Below, piece after piece: positions 48,330 to 59,612 of a DNA stretch of 64,000 nt (position 1 is its first letter; each line of letters starts with the position of its first letter). The stretch spans positions 186,001 through 250,000 of the forward strand of contig CAOLHI010002541.1 in the NCBI GenBank assembly GCA_948474755.1, written 5' to 3'. The translations under genes were made by a program, and so were the position numbers. Origin of the DNA: Ctenosaura bakeri. Taxonomy: Eukaryota; Chordata; Lepidosauria; Squamata; Iguanidae. The notes below the pieces were generated by a model. It did no database searches and was not told the origin of the DNA. It worked only from the letters and a program-made list of their open reading frames with translations.

Positions 48330-48360
48330 CAAACTCATAAATGTGGAGGAAGGACTGTAG
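48330..48360. repeat. Right end of a Tigger-like element
   Basis: AAATGTGGAGGAAGGACTG followed by TA matches the right terminal repeat of the element at 25465. The left end was not found with confidence, but may be associated with the inverted tracts from about 47915. Confidence 0.45.
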
Positions 48361-48484
48361 TTGTTTTACCCTTTTTTTCTGCTGGACATGTGGAAATGGC
48401 AGAGATTGGAAATACAAAGGCAGAGGTGTTAAAAATTTGGGCAGGCATGACATTTGAACCAATATCTCCCTCATGCAACACAGT

Positions 48485-48690
48485 TATGGTGCTTGGATAA
48501 CACTTTAACTGCCATAGCTCCATCCCAGGATGGAATCTAGGGATTTGTAGTTTCATGAAACATTTAGAATGCTTGCTAGAGAGCTCTATGGCATTACCAA
48601 ACTACAAGTCCCAGGATTCCATAGAAGATAGACATAGTGATTAAAGTGCAAACATAGTATTGTAATTGTGCGTTGTGGAAGAGACCTAGC
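48485..48690. repeat. Foldback MITE
   Basis: Arms CACTTTAACTGCCATAGC ... GGGATTTGTAGTTT and AACTACAAGTCCCAGGATTC ... GTGATTAAAGTGC pair around 48580. A common lizard palindromic MITE, probably hAT-like. Confidence 0.6.
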
Positions 48691-50374
48691 GGTATTGCCC
48701 TATGCATACTTTCTTGGGAGTAAGCCAGAAGTAGGTAGGATGTATGTAATGTGACTGAGCAAATGTGTAAAAGATTGAAGCCTAAGTCTGAATGCATTTT
48801 TCCTTTGCGTTTAATTACGATGTGGTCATTTTAAAAGATAATAATGTTAAATTCATAATTAAATAATCTGAGCAATACTCTGATTTTCAATAGTGTACAC
48901 TTCAGGCTATGTTGTTATTACTATTAATGTATGCCAAAAATGAATAAAACTTGAAATCACCCTCCCCCCACCAAATAACTAGGTTACTTGTTTAATTGTA
49001 TCTGCAGAATCCCAGGGCAAATGCATGATCTCTTCTTTTGAACTGAACTAGGGTCAAATTAACAAGAGCAGAATTATTTTTAAAAGCTCCTATGTTAATA
49101 GGCATAGAGACAGTGCCACACAGCTGAGTTCAGATTAGGGTTATCTACTAGCTATGATAATGAACAGTTGTTTATAGGATCAGTTGCCTAAGGCTAACAA
49201 TTTTAATAATGTGACCTAGGAATGAAGAAATGGAATTATTTTGTCTTTGAAATAGCTTGCATTCTTTTCCACCTTGGCTAAATGACTGCTGTCTGTTGAG
49301 CCACTACATCTGTTGATGTTAACTTTTTTCCATACCTGATTTTCCAGCCTTGAGCAAAATTTTTACAATGACTAATTGGCAGCGCATTCATTTTTAAAGC
49401 ATATTTAATAAATATAAGGGGTAGTTACTTCATTTGCATTGCTCAGTAAATATGGAATCTCATGGCAGAGAAATTTCATCACACAATCTGGCTTAACCTC
49501 AGCATATGTAATGCCTTGCCATTGTGTGTGTTCTCTAGTACCAGTGGGAGGACTTTATTAGTCAGAAATTTAAAGGTTAGCATTGCATTCAAAGTGAGAG
49601 TACTGGCTTATCAAACATCACCACACTGGATTTACAAACAAAAGTTTGCCCCTGGTGTGTGATTCCTGGCTTGTTCAGGAGCAACAAGCTAGGAGCCCCA
49701 GCACCAAGCTTGTAATTCCTGGCTTTTCAAATTTTGGGTAGGAGGAACTAAGCAGAAATCAGGCTTGCGCACAGCCCTTAACAATAAACCAAATTCTCCA
49801 GTATTTTTCCACTACATACAAATGTCATTCTTTACCTGCTGATATTTTATCCATTTATTCAGCAACAAGCAGTTTTATATTGGCTTCTGAATAAAAGGAT
49901 ACCTTGTCTCAGGCTGTAGGTAGTCTCTTTAGGAGCTAATGGCATGAGCTACTTGTACTTTTCTTTTGCCTTCCTTTCTGCATACAAGATTGTTAAATGG
50001 CAACACCCATTTCGTTAACTGATCATAGGTTTGTTTTTTACAAAAAGGGATAATGTGATGTTGAATCTCGCAATTGATCTGGTTATATGTATTGTAAACT
50101 AGTTACAAATCACACATTCAGTAACATCAGCTGGTTATGTTGAGATAATTAAAAAAAACAAACAACTTAGGTTAATAACCAGAATGTACATATGGTTCAC
50201 GAATATGTGTACAACCATTCATAGCCACTCTGCTCTGGTTTCACCTCTCCCTTGCCATGAGTGTTGAAACAAACTGGAAAAGCATGGTTTCCCATTACAC
50301 TTAACAGTTTCCTGTTGTATCCAAGCTGGATTTGTGGTCCCTAGCTTCCAAAAAGCTCTGGACTTGGTGATGTA
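48691..50374. other. Intron 1 block, no exon seen
   Basis: A+T-rich. A small repeated GATTCCTGGCTTGTTC/ATTCCTGGCTTTTC motif near 49660-49735 is of unknown origin. Nothing else recognised. Confidence 0.45.
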
Positions 50375-50541
50375 CCATATTTGCTAGTGTATAAGACACA
50401 CTGCCATATAAGACACACCCCGTTTATACACTGGAAAGTACTGTTTGCTGGGGTATAAGACACACCAGCATATAAGACTCACCCCATTTTCAAACAGTAT
50501 TTTTTGGGGAAAAAGTAAGTCTTACATGCCAGCAAACACAG
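50375..50541. mobile_element. Tc1/mariner-type MITE, 'GTATAAGAC' family
   Basis: 167 bp with inverted ends CCATATTTGCTAGTGTATAA and TTACATGCCAGCAAACACAG, flanked by TA (50373-50374, 50542-50543). The internal TATAAGACACAC motif is repeated four times. Confidence 0.72.
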
Positions 50542-50543
50542 TA

Positions 50544-51712
50544 ATAGTCATTGGAACACAGTGGGAGAGTGGGCAGTTTTGTATGAGTCCAATTTAGTGT
50601 GCATGCATTTACATGTTTGTAAAGTTATAGTTATGTTGCCCAAAGGTATATTGTAAGTCTTCAGACGGACTCATACGAAAACTTATAGAATTCTAGTGTA
50701 CATGATTATATGTAGACAACACTTTAAAAAGGCATCCCAACATCTGTCCATACTTGAAATTTACATATCCCAACATCTGTCCAAATTGGATGCTGACATA
50801 CTTTTCATTATCGCTTCCTCACCATTATTCCAACATAGCCACTCTGATATGTTTTTGTATCTGTCTAGTCCATGCTTTAAATACTTTCTAACAAAGATGA
50901 AGAACATCTCTGGATTTTTTTAAAAAATGCAAGAAACATTTTAGTGATAAATTATAAAAAACAATATTCAGTTTTAGTGTTTCTGAGTATTAGTGATAAC
51001 TCAGTATCATATGTTTTTCAATAGCCAGCAACACAGCACAGTTTGTATAAAGATAGAGCCACTGAGAGTTTTATGTTTGTGATGTTAAACGCTAACTTTA
51101 ATGCATAGCATCACAAGGGATTTGATGTGGAGGAAACTTCTTTGAGACATATCTGTTGAATTTGGAAATGGTTTCAAAATTTCAAGTTAATCCAACAGTT
51201 TAAAAAAAGGAACCTTAGTTTGCAAATATTTGCTTATAGAATCCAATTTAGAATCCAATGGATTAAAAAGGGTCTTTTAGCCATTTCAGCAATAAAATGC
51301 AAACTGAAAAAGGGGATTTAGCAATGATAACTATTTCATACTCTATAAAGGCAGAGGGCATGAATTAATTGCCCACTATTTGGTTTTCTACTTCCTCATA
51401 ATGCATTATTTAATACAGAAGAGCAATTAAAACTCACTGTCACATAATTTCATGCGAACCTGTGTGGCATTCTCAAGAATATGAAGACATTCATTTTGAA
51501 ACCCTTTTGTGAGCAGGAGAAAAGATAATTTCAGCCTGATATTTGATTATGGCACAAAATTAGGCATAAGCTAGAGGGGAAAAAAATGAACATCAGTAGT
51601 AACGGTTTCGTTTTTACATCTTAATACTATGTAGCAACAATACCACAAATACCAACTCCAGCTTTGATTCAAGTAACCTACTTGTTTTGCATTTTTCATC
51701 AATGCATAGTGC
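50544..51712. other. Intron 1 block, nothing seen
   Basis: A+T-rich sequence without recognisable repeats or exons. A short direct repeat, CCCAACATCTGTCCA, occurs twice near 50736-50783. Confidence 0.45.
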
Positions 51713-51917
51713 AGAACCAGTGTAGAATAGTGGTTGGAATGTTGAACCAGGTATCAAACTCCCATTCATCCATGGAAACCCATTGGGTAATGTTGGGCAA
51801 ACTGCACTCTTTCAGCCTTAGAAGAAGGCAGTGGCAAATTACTTCTGAATAAATCTGGCCAAGGAAACACTCTGAGAGGATTACCATAAATCAGAATTGT
51901 CTTGAAAGCATGACAGT
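51713..51917 (+). repeat. tRNA-derived SINE, diverged
   Basis: AGAACCAGTGTAGAATAGTG, CCATGGAAACCCATTGGGTA, CTTTCAGCCTTAGAAGAAGG, AATAAATCTGGCCAAGGAAA. Same family as 36134. Confidence 0.85.
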
Positions 51918-52641
51918 TTTGCATATGTTTGTTCATGAGTCATAATTATTTGTAATTCTTTATTGATCTACCTTTTAAAAAATAATCCACATGAAAACTC
52001 ACATTCAAATGTTTTCATTTTTTTCTGAAAATACTCAATGAAAACATTCTTAATTTATTTTATTGAGCCAAGAATTTAGTCTGAACTTTTGAGAGCTATG
52101 AATGCAGACTAAAAACTAAGAGTTATGCTGTAATTTACATCTCCCCCTTTTTTAAAAAAATCATACTTCAAAATAATATTCATTACCATAATGGTCAGTG
52201 TAGAATTCTGTGTGGTCTTTTGATGTGATAATCATTTTATCATATGTTAATGAGGTGAATTACTTTGCTTACCATTTCTTTAACTCTGAGTCCGTAGTGG
52301 GAAAGTCCAGCTGTATCCAAATAGAGTTTTTCAGAAGTCATTGTGTATCCTGTTTTGATTAACAAAACTAATGAAGAGAGATCAAGTTACACTAGAAGTG
52401 TCTACTTGTGTTTGTTCTCTAGCTTGCTTTCTTGATGGTCCAACTTCTTTAAGAATGCTATATTGAAGCCCCCTCATTAAAAATTAAAAATTAATGATCT
52501 CTTGCTTAGCTGCTGTTCGTGGAAATGTAATTGGTGCTTGATGGTTATTTCCAACAAGTACATTTAATGCTACCAGATTTGGATCTAACGGTACCAGTTG
52601 CTCTCTCTGATTTAAGTTTTACGTTTTTCCCAAAATTCACA
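51918..52641. other. Intron 1 block, nothing seen
   Basis: A+T-rich sequence without recognisable repeats or exons. Confidence 0.45.
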
Positions 52642-52649
52642 CACTAATG

Positions 52650-53073
52650 CAGGGGTAGACAAAGTGTGTCCTGGGGGAAGCATGTGCCCCCAGGGCCATT
52701 TTTGTGACAACCAGAGGTCTTTTTTTTTATTACAAATCTTTGTTTCCTTTCTCTCTTTTCCTCTCTCTCTCTCTCAATAAAATGTCACCAAATGACCTCT
52801 AGGTACATGGAGGGCATTTCTACCTTGTTCAAAGTCCCCTTAGATCCCTATAGGGATCATAACAAATTTTTGCAAAATTTTTTTTAAAAATTTCCCCCTC
52901 AAAGTATTCCAAAATGCACTCTGGGGCCCAAGGAGCCCCCCATTCATGGTAGGAATACGCCCATTTCTCATAGAGGGCAGGGTTTTTTAGGGTGTGTGTG
53001 TTGGGGGTATGTGGCCTTCCAAGGTCTCCTGGGAGGCTAATGTCCCGTAGCTTTCTGCAGTTGCCCACACCTG
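52650..53073. mobile_element. Non-autonomous hAT transposon with perfect 8-bp duplication
   Basis: 424 bp with inverted ends CAGGGGTAGACAAAGTG and GCAGTTGCCCACACCTG, flanked exactly by CACTAATG (52642-52649 and 53074-53081). This is the classic hAT end (CAGGGGTGGGCAAAC type). No transposase is encoded. Confidence 0.9.
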
Positions 53074-53229
53074 CACTAATGGGCATTCATACAGCATAGG
53101 GAATGCCAGCATGTAACTCCATGGACCTTTGTGATTTATGGCAGTTTTAGGGAAAATGGTCCCATGTGTTATTTTGATGATATGTTTTCTGAAACAGATT
53201 TCATTGGTTTATTTTTCCAAACCAAATTC

Positions 53230-54963
53230 CATTCCTTTTCAGAGTTTCACTTTTCCCCTGTTACTGAGTCAGTCATGAGTCAGATTGTGAGGTCTTCTTC
53301 CCCTATCTACTGCCCTACTGACCCTATCTCATCTTTTCTTTACCCAATTTTTCTGCACTGCTCCTGACTTATATAACCCATTCAGTGAACAGTTTCCTCT
53401 CAAGGAGGGGTATTTTCCTGGTCTGCTTTAAGCATGCTATTTTATGTCGTCTATTAAAGAGACCTTCTCTGGATCCTTCACGTTGCATTAAGTATCTCCT
53501 TGTATCTCTTGTCCCATTTCTTTCAACAATTCCAGAGAGAGCTGCTCTTTCCCAGTTGATGCCTTACCTGACTATACATGATTTTCTTGACCCATTCCAC
53601 CAAAACGGCCCTGACTGATTTTGTGAATGATATTCTAGTAGCAAAGATGCAGCTTCAAACTTCTGTGTTAATCCTGTTGGATGTTTCTGCAGCCTTTGAC
53701 ACTTTAAACCATCAGATCCTACTACTGTGGTTGGCATCATTGGGAATAAAAGGGATTGCTCTATCCTGGTTTAAATCTTTTTTGAGTTACTGTTCCTATT
53801 CAGTTTCATTTATGGGATCTTTGTAAAAAGCTTTCCCTGTAATGGTAGGAGTGCCACAAGGATCAATCTTGGGTCCACTTCTTATTTCATTATATATACT
53901 CCCCCTTGGATTTCTTATTTCTGCATCAGGTTTCCAATATCACATTTATGCAGATGATACTCAGATTTTTCAGAGTTTTAAATCAATTGACACCACTGTG
54001 TGGAAGTCAATGATAGACTGTCTATCATGTGTTTCTTTGTGGATGACTGCTCAACATCTTAAGCTGAACTTGGACAAAACTGAAATTTTGGTGTTTCAAC
54101 CTGACTGTCCAGCAGTCTCTCTCTCATGTTCTCCACTGGATTTACAGGATTCCATAGTGGCTCACATCTCAGCTGCCAGGAACCTTGGAGTCCTGCTAGA
54201 TTATCGCCTATCTCTGTGCCCCTTTATTGGGGCTTATAGCAAAGGCATGTAATTTCCATCTTGTGAATATCCAAAGGATCTAGAGGTTCCTGACTTTTGA
54301 GACTGCCCATCTGCTTGTCCAAGTCTTGATTATCTCACATGTGAATTATTGTAACAGCTTACTGACAGGTTTGCCTTCCTACTTCCTTCTTCTTCCATTC
54401 AGAACAATGTTGTCTTCCATTCAGAACAATGTTGTTTTAAATCTCCCTAAATATTCACCTGTTCTTTCCCCCCAAAGATTTCTTCACTGGCTACCAGTTC
54501 AGGTCAGGGCCTGTTTCAGACTTTTGATTCTAGTATTCAAAGCTTTGCGCTCTAACCTCCCACAGTACGTTGCAGCTCTGCTAGTATGGGTATGCTCCAT
54601 CCAGGTATATAAGATCTACAGCCAAAGGATTACTAGCTGTTGCACCAACGGGTACAGCTTTGTCAAGGCTGAGAGCCTTTCAGGGTCTGGTTTCACATTT
54701 GTGGAATGGTCTTCCTTTGGACCTCTGGCTGGAGGAGGATCTCACCCATTTTCATAAAGGTCTGAAAACCTTCCTCTTTGATTCACTATCTTAAGCCACT
54801 GAGTTGTGTTTATGGTGCTGTGATGGGTAGTGACTGGTGGCGTGTTGGGGATTTCAGTCCCATGTATTGTTATAGTGTTATGTTTATTGTCTGTGCCCCT
54901 TACTGTATATGTTGATATTCCATCCTTTGATGAAAAGTGTGTTATAAATTGTTGTTGTTGTTC
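53230..54963 (+). pseudogene. L2-clade LINE fragment, reverse transcriptase region to 3' end
   Basis: A decayed ORF2. Pieces in order: DPISSFLYP (from about 53320), LVSLVPFLSTIPERAALSQL (53385-53618), LDVSAAFDTLNH with the motif-A catalytic aspartate (53578-53826), [12 protein letters not shown] and YADDTQ, the motif-C catalytic pair (53842-54252), [16 protein letters not shown], then LHWLPVQVRACFRLLILVFK (54326-54757). An in-frame stop (53824-53826) and several frame changes separate them, so no protein is made. It ends at a (GTT)n tail near 54949-54963, as L2 elements often do. The 5' start is approximate. Confidence 0.88.
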
Positions 54964-55775
54964 CTTTTCTGAAATGGGGTGGTCCAATTCCCATTCCGCT
55001 TTCTTCCTGAGGTCTTCTATGAAGTAAACATTTATGCAGTACTAACACAATACTATTGGTTCCATTGCTATAATTGCCTCCACCTCCTGGAATGAAGACT
55101 CAGGACAACAATATAGAATTTAAACAAGACCACATCTTTATTGAATTAACTAAAACTGCAACAAGCATGGAAAATCAATCCCATATAAAGTGTGGAATTC
55201 TAACAAACTGCAAGATAGGAATTAATGACACAGTGGTCTCCAAAGCAAAAGAAGAAACACCACCCTTATTCTAAGCAACAGGTCCACAAATAAACTGTTC
55301 CTTCCACTACCCCAAGAAGATTATTTCTAAGGAAGTTGTAAGGACATCCTTCCAAGCCAAAAGTTTAGGTTGTTCACCAAGGTACGCTAATCTAATTCAC
55401 ATTATCCAACATGCAGTCCCTGCCACAAAGTTGACTAGCCTAAGCTAAGTTATCTGATGGGTTCCATTGCTGTAATTAACTAATTGACCAGTTGTTTCAA
55501 TAGGACAAGAGCCTTGATAGTTTGCTGCATATCTTCTTTATTAGTGAGAAATACAGAGTCTGATGGGGTTGTGGTCATAACCCTGAAGTATATGGTGATG
55601 TAGCTTTTATATGTGGTCCAGAGAGTTGCCTATTCTATGGGTAAAAATTAAGGAGCCTCTATAATCTGATCTTTTCTAGTCAGTGAACTGGGATATGTAG
55701 TAAACCATGGATTATTATTCTTCAATTCAATGCTGCCCTATAGTTTTTCTTGATTGTGCTTTAGGAAGGGAAATA
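54964..55775. other. Intron 1 block, nothing seen
   Basis: A+T-rich sequence without recognisable repeats or exons. Confidence 0.45.
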
Positions 55776-56629
55776 CAATTGGTCCTCCACATTCACTAGA
55801 GTTAGGGGTGCAGGACCCCTACAAATGTGGGGAAAATGCAAATATTCACATATGTATGTATAGGAAGGAGACCAAGGCATGGTGCAGAGCAGGGGCACAC
55901 ACATCAGGAAAAGCAGGAAAGAGATTAAAAGTTCTGGATATGATAGAGAGAGAAAAGCTAACATTTTCACTGAAAAATAAGCTTATCCAGAACTTTGAAA
56001 GGGAATGGAGAGAAGTCTTGAATTGGATAAAGATATAGTATAATCTAGTATAAGAAAAGAAAAGAAAAAATACTAAAGCAAGATTGTATGTAATGTAAGG
56101 CAACAATGTAATAAGGCAATGTAACAAAGCAGCAATGTAACAATGTAAGATGTAACAATGTAAAGTTATCTTTTAAACAGAAACTATGTATGAATGGAAT
56201 GTAAATAAGCAGACTCAACTGGAAAAAAAAGAAAAAGGCTTAGAAGTGAGGAAGGGTTTTTTTTTATTTCCATCTTAAACCATAATAATATTTTTTTTAA
56301 AAGACAGGAAAGAGTTGGCATGGTGACCCTATACTTCTCTCTTTTGCCCATCCCTTTCCTTCTGAGTGTGTGGGGCATCGCAAGAGGGTTTGTGGTGCTG
56401 AGAAATTGGACTGGGATCCTTTTGTAGCTGGTCAGGCAGTGGCTGATGGAGGAGAAGGAGGATCAGAGGCAGATTATTAAAGAACTGCATAACTTGATTA
56501 GGGCTGACAAGAGGAAGTTGGAAACTTCCCCTGGAAAAGAAACACCTGAGGTGTGGGGAGCAGAAGTGGAGAAACTTGCAAACAATCAAATCTGTGAATG
56601 TTAAACCCATAAATGCAGATGACTGACTG
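55776..56629. mobile_element. Tigger-like transposon, copy 2, interrupted by an L1 fragment
   Basis: Ends CAATTGGTCCTCCACATTC (after TA) and ATGACTGACTG. The interior matches the 472-bp copy at 9370: GAGTTAGGGGTGCAGGACCC on the left; TTTTGCCCATCC, TGCTGAGAAATTGGACTGGG and CAAACAATCAAATCTGTGAA on the right. Subtracting the insert and its duplication leaves about 463 bp, close to copy 1. Confidence 0.82.
55924..56304 (+). mobile_element. 5'-truncated L1 3' end inserted in Tigger copy 2
   Basis: Bounded by CAGGAAAGAG on both sides (55914-55923 and 56305-56314), a target duplication. It begins inside a frame reading KVLDMIEREKLTFSLKNK then FEREWREVLNWIKI and a TAG stop at 56036-56038, resembling the C-terminus of a lizard L1 ORF2. 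An A-rich 3' UTR with repeated CAATGTAA units follows. The L1 assignment of the short peptide is from family knowledge and is moderate; the insertion itself is clear. Confidence 0.65.
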
Positions 56630-58477
56630 TTACAGCTGAAAAAGCATTCAGCTCAGTTTTTCACTACTTCTGGATATATTAGATTATTGGCAATCTGCAG
56701 TCTTTTGCCTTTTAACACCTAGTCATTGGTGAGTTTTGTTTTGTTTTGCTTTGTTTTGTTTCTGCCTTTTGGATAGGTAGCCTTCTGGTAGTATAAGTAA
56801 TGAAGAAGAAAGTAAATTCAGAAGAAAAAAGTAAATTTAGATGTCAATGCTATCTTAATGCAGCAGTACATCACAGCTAAGAAATATTTAACTTGGCCAG
56901 TCATAACTGTTCACATCAGAATTCAAAAAGATTACATTCCTCAAACATCCATAAGATGTCACCCAATTTCAAATACTATTTGGTGTGGACACACTGACTA
57001 AATATACCTTTGACATATTTGAACAATGAAAAGATATATTCAGAAGTACAATGTGGAATAGAAGAGAACTGAAAGAATTTACCCTGAAATGTGGAAGTAT
57101 ACATTTATTAAATAAAACATAGCTGGGACTATTCACATCTTCCCCACCCAGATGTGATCACTCAAACCTAGTGGTGATGCATCTGGTGAGTAATCTTTAC
57201 TTGGGGGTGAGGATAGGGCTCAGGGAATGTAATGACAACTTAAAATAGGGTAGAATTATCCAAAGTATCTTATTCAAGCTGCCACCATTTTCCAAGCTAC
57301 AAATACAAGCATGCCTTTGTACATGATAAAGCTTTTAAAATGCAGTAAGAACTGCGGCTTCTGTCGTACACATTAAAGCTTTTATTGTATCACAGAAGTT
57401 AAGAGATTCCCAACTGTGGTCAGAAGTCTGGTAGAGGAAGGAACTTTACAATCCTACATGCAAGTTTTCTAATATTTTCCTACACCCTGAACACAAATTA
57501 GTTAGCACAAATAAGTAAATTGCTGGTTAGTATTGTTTGTCTAAGAAAAGCCTATGAAATTCATGGGGTTTCCATAAGTTGATAGGCAACTGGAAAGTAT
57601 ATTCACACAAACACAATTCAGATGAATAGGTTGGAATATATTACGTTTTCTACTGTCCTGAGTATGTGACTAATTAGTGCCTGTGTGAGGAGTAGCTCTG
57701 CTTTTGCATTAATAGATGGAAGTACAAATAGTGTTTAACATTGTGATACAGTTTGAAGTTAAGTATCTTGTCAGAGACTCCAAAACAAACCTGTTTGTTG
57801 TCCAGAAGGATGAGATATATCACTGATGAATTGAAGATAAAACTACCATCTCGACAGCCTTGTTTTTTCCAAAAGAAGTCCCTGTATTGAAAAGGCAGAG
57901 GCAGAAGTATTGTAAATATGTAAATATTATTTCAGACTAATCATTAATTACTAATCAGTATTAGTGTAGAATATGACAGCTACCTTTTCCAAATGTAGAT
58001 AAAAACCTGTGTATAATTCAAACGTTGGTCCTTTTTTTTAGTGAGGACAATTCTGGAAAGACTATATCTTAGTATCCAGTGGCAGAAAGATAGGGCCAAA
58101 TGGTAAAAGGAGGAGCTCCACCAATAAAAAGGAGGATTCTACATGAAATTATTTATTCATCGAAGGCAAAGATGAGTGATGTGCAGCCTGTGAATTCTGT
58201 GTCCACCACAAGATCCCTATTTCTTAACAGTTTGGATATGTCTTAGTTGATTAATTGTATTTGCCAGCATATGCCTCCTTCTGCTCTTCTGTCCGAAAGA
58301 GATCTTTCCCTGAAATTTTATTATTTATCCGGATATGGCTGTAGAATACACAAAGCAGTGTCTCTGGAATATTTTTCCATCTCCAAATGGTTCCACCCTT
58401 GGGTATGTTTGGTGGCCACTATCAAAAGACTTCCCTTTCCCTTCTGGTATTTAGTGATATGGACTAACTTCCTTAAA
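56630..58477. other. Intron 1 block, mostly unique
   Basis: A+T-rich. Contains a (TTTTG)n run at 56733-56762 and a 5S-SINE tail at 57533-57615. No exon recognised. Confidence 0.5.
57533..57615 (+). repeat. 5S-derived SINE, 3' tail fragment
   Basis: TCTAAGAAAAGCCTATGAAA, TTCATGGGGTTTCCATAAGT, TGATAGGCAACTGGAAAG match the 3' third of the 5S SINE. Confidence 0.75.
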
Positions 58478-58691
58478 AGCACCAGATCCTGTCTGATTTT
58501 GGAAACTAAGCAGGGTCAGCCCTGGTTAGTACTTGTATGGGAGACTGCCAATGACTACTAGGTGCTGTAGGCTACATTTCAGAAAAGGAACTGGCAGAAC
58601 CATTCCTGACTATTCCTTGCCTAAGAAAACCCTATGAAATGTGTGGGTTCTCTGTAGGTCAACAGGTGACTTGAAGGCACATATATACACA
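58478..58691 (+). repeat. 5S-rRNA-derived SINE, near complete
   Basis: GTCTGATTTTGGAAACTAAG, CAGGGTCAGCCCTGGTTAGT, TGTATGGGAGACTGCCAATG, GGTGCTGTAGGCTACATTTC, TTGCCTAAGAAAACCCTATG, GGTCAACAGGTGACTTGAAG. Best-preserved 5S SINE in the window. Confidence 0.9.
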
Positions 58692-59549
58692 GTTAATGGT
58701 GTCTGTTAAGTCTCTATGGTTGATTGCTTATTTGTTTATGTGATTTCTGCCTTGCTTTTCAGTAACACAATAAATAAATACTGCCATAGTAGTTTACAAC
58801 TAACAAAAAAGAATTTAGAAACAGTAAACAAGTCAACAACAAGAAAAAAATATAATAAGATAGACAAGAGTAGAACAGCAAGAAAGATAATAAAAAGACA
58901 TAAGCTTTGGGGGAGTAGATTAGGAACATTTTCCACCAATGTGTGAGAAGGCAAAGGCCTAGGAAAATAGAAAGGCATTTATTGGGTGCTGAAGTGATAC
59001 ATCTTCCCTGGAGAGGACCATTCTAAGACAGTCCGGACTATCCCTTGGGAGACACACCCACAGGTTTGGTACCATGGTTAAAAGGCTCTCTCAATGATTG
59101 CCAGCTGCCCAACTTTAGAGGGCAGGTGCATCCAGAGAAAAACGACTGAGGAAAATAGTAGCAAGCAGATCCAGGAGGAAATGATGGTCCTTTGGCAACA
59201 TACCCAAGCCATATACCCAGGTAAATACTGGAACCTTGAATGGCATTCAGAAAGGGGCCAGCAACCAGTGAAGCTGCTTTAGAACTGCAAAGTATGTCCC
59301 AGTTAGAAGCCTAGAAAACTGTATTCTAAACTTAATTTTGTAAGAAGTATTTAAAGGCAGACCATAAATATTGCATCATTTTTACTGAGGTTAACAAGGT
59401 GTCTAGAAAAGGTTTTAGGTAGTGTGAATTGCCTTAACTGTGGAAGGTGCTACATGCCACAGAAGCCATTTGGTCCTGCAGTTGCAAAGCTAGATCAGTT
59501 AGCAATCCCAAATTATAAGAGGAATTGTTCACATTAGAGGTATTATAAG

Positions 59550-59612
59550 GCTACAACTCCCATCATCCCCGTCAGTTCACTTTGTTGGGTTGGAGTCATG
59601 GGACTTGCTCTT
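59550..59612. repeat. Foldback MITE fragment, hAT-like
   Basis: GGCTACAACTCCCATCATCC paired with GGTTGGAGTCATGGGACTTG. Same family as at 29940. Confidence 0.5.
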
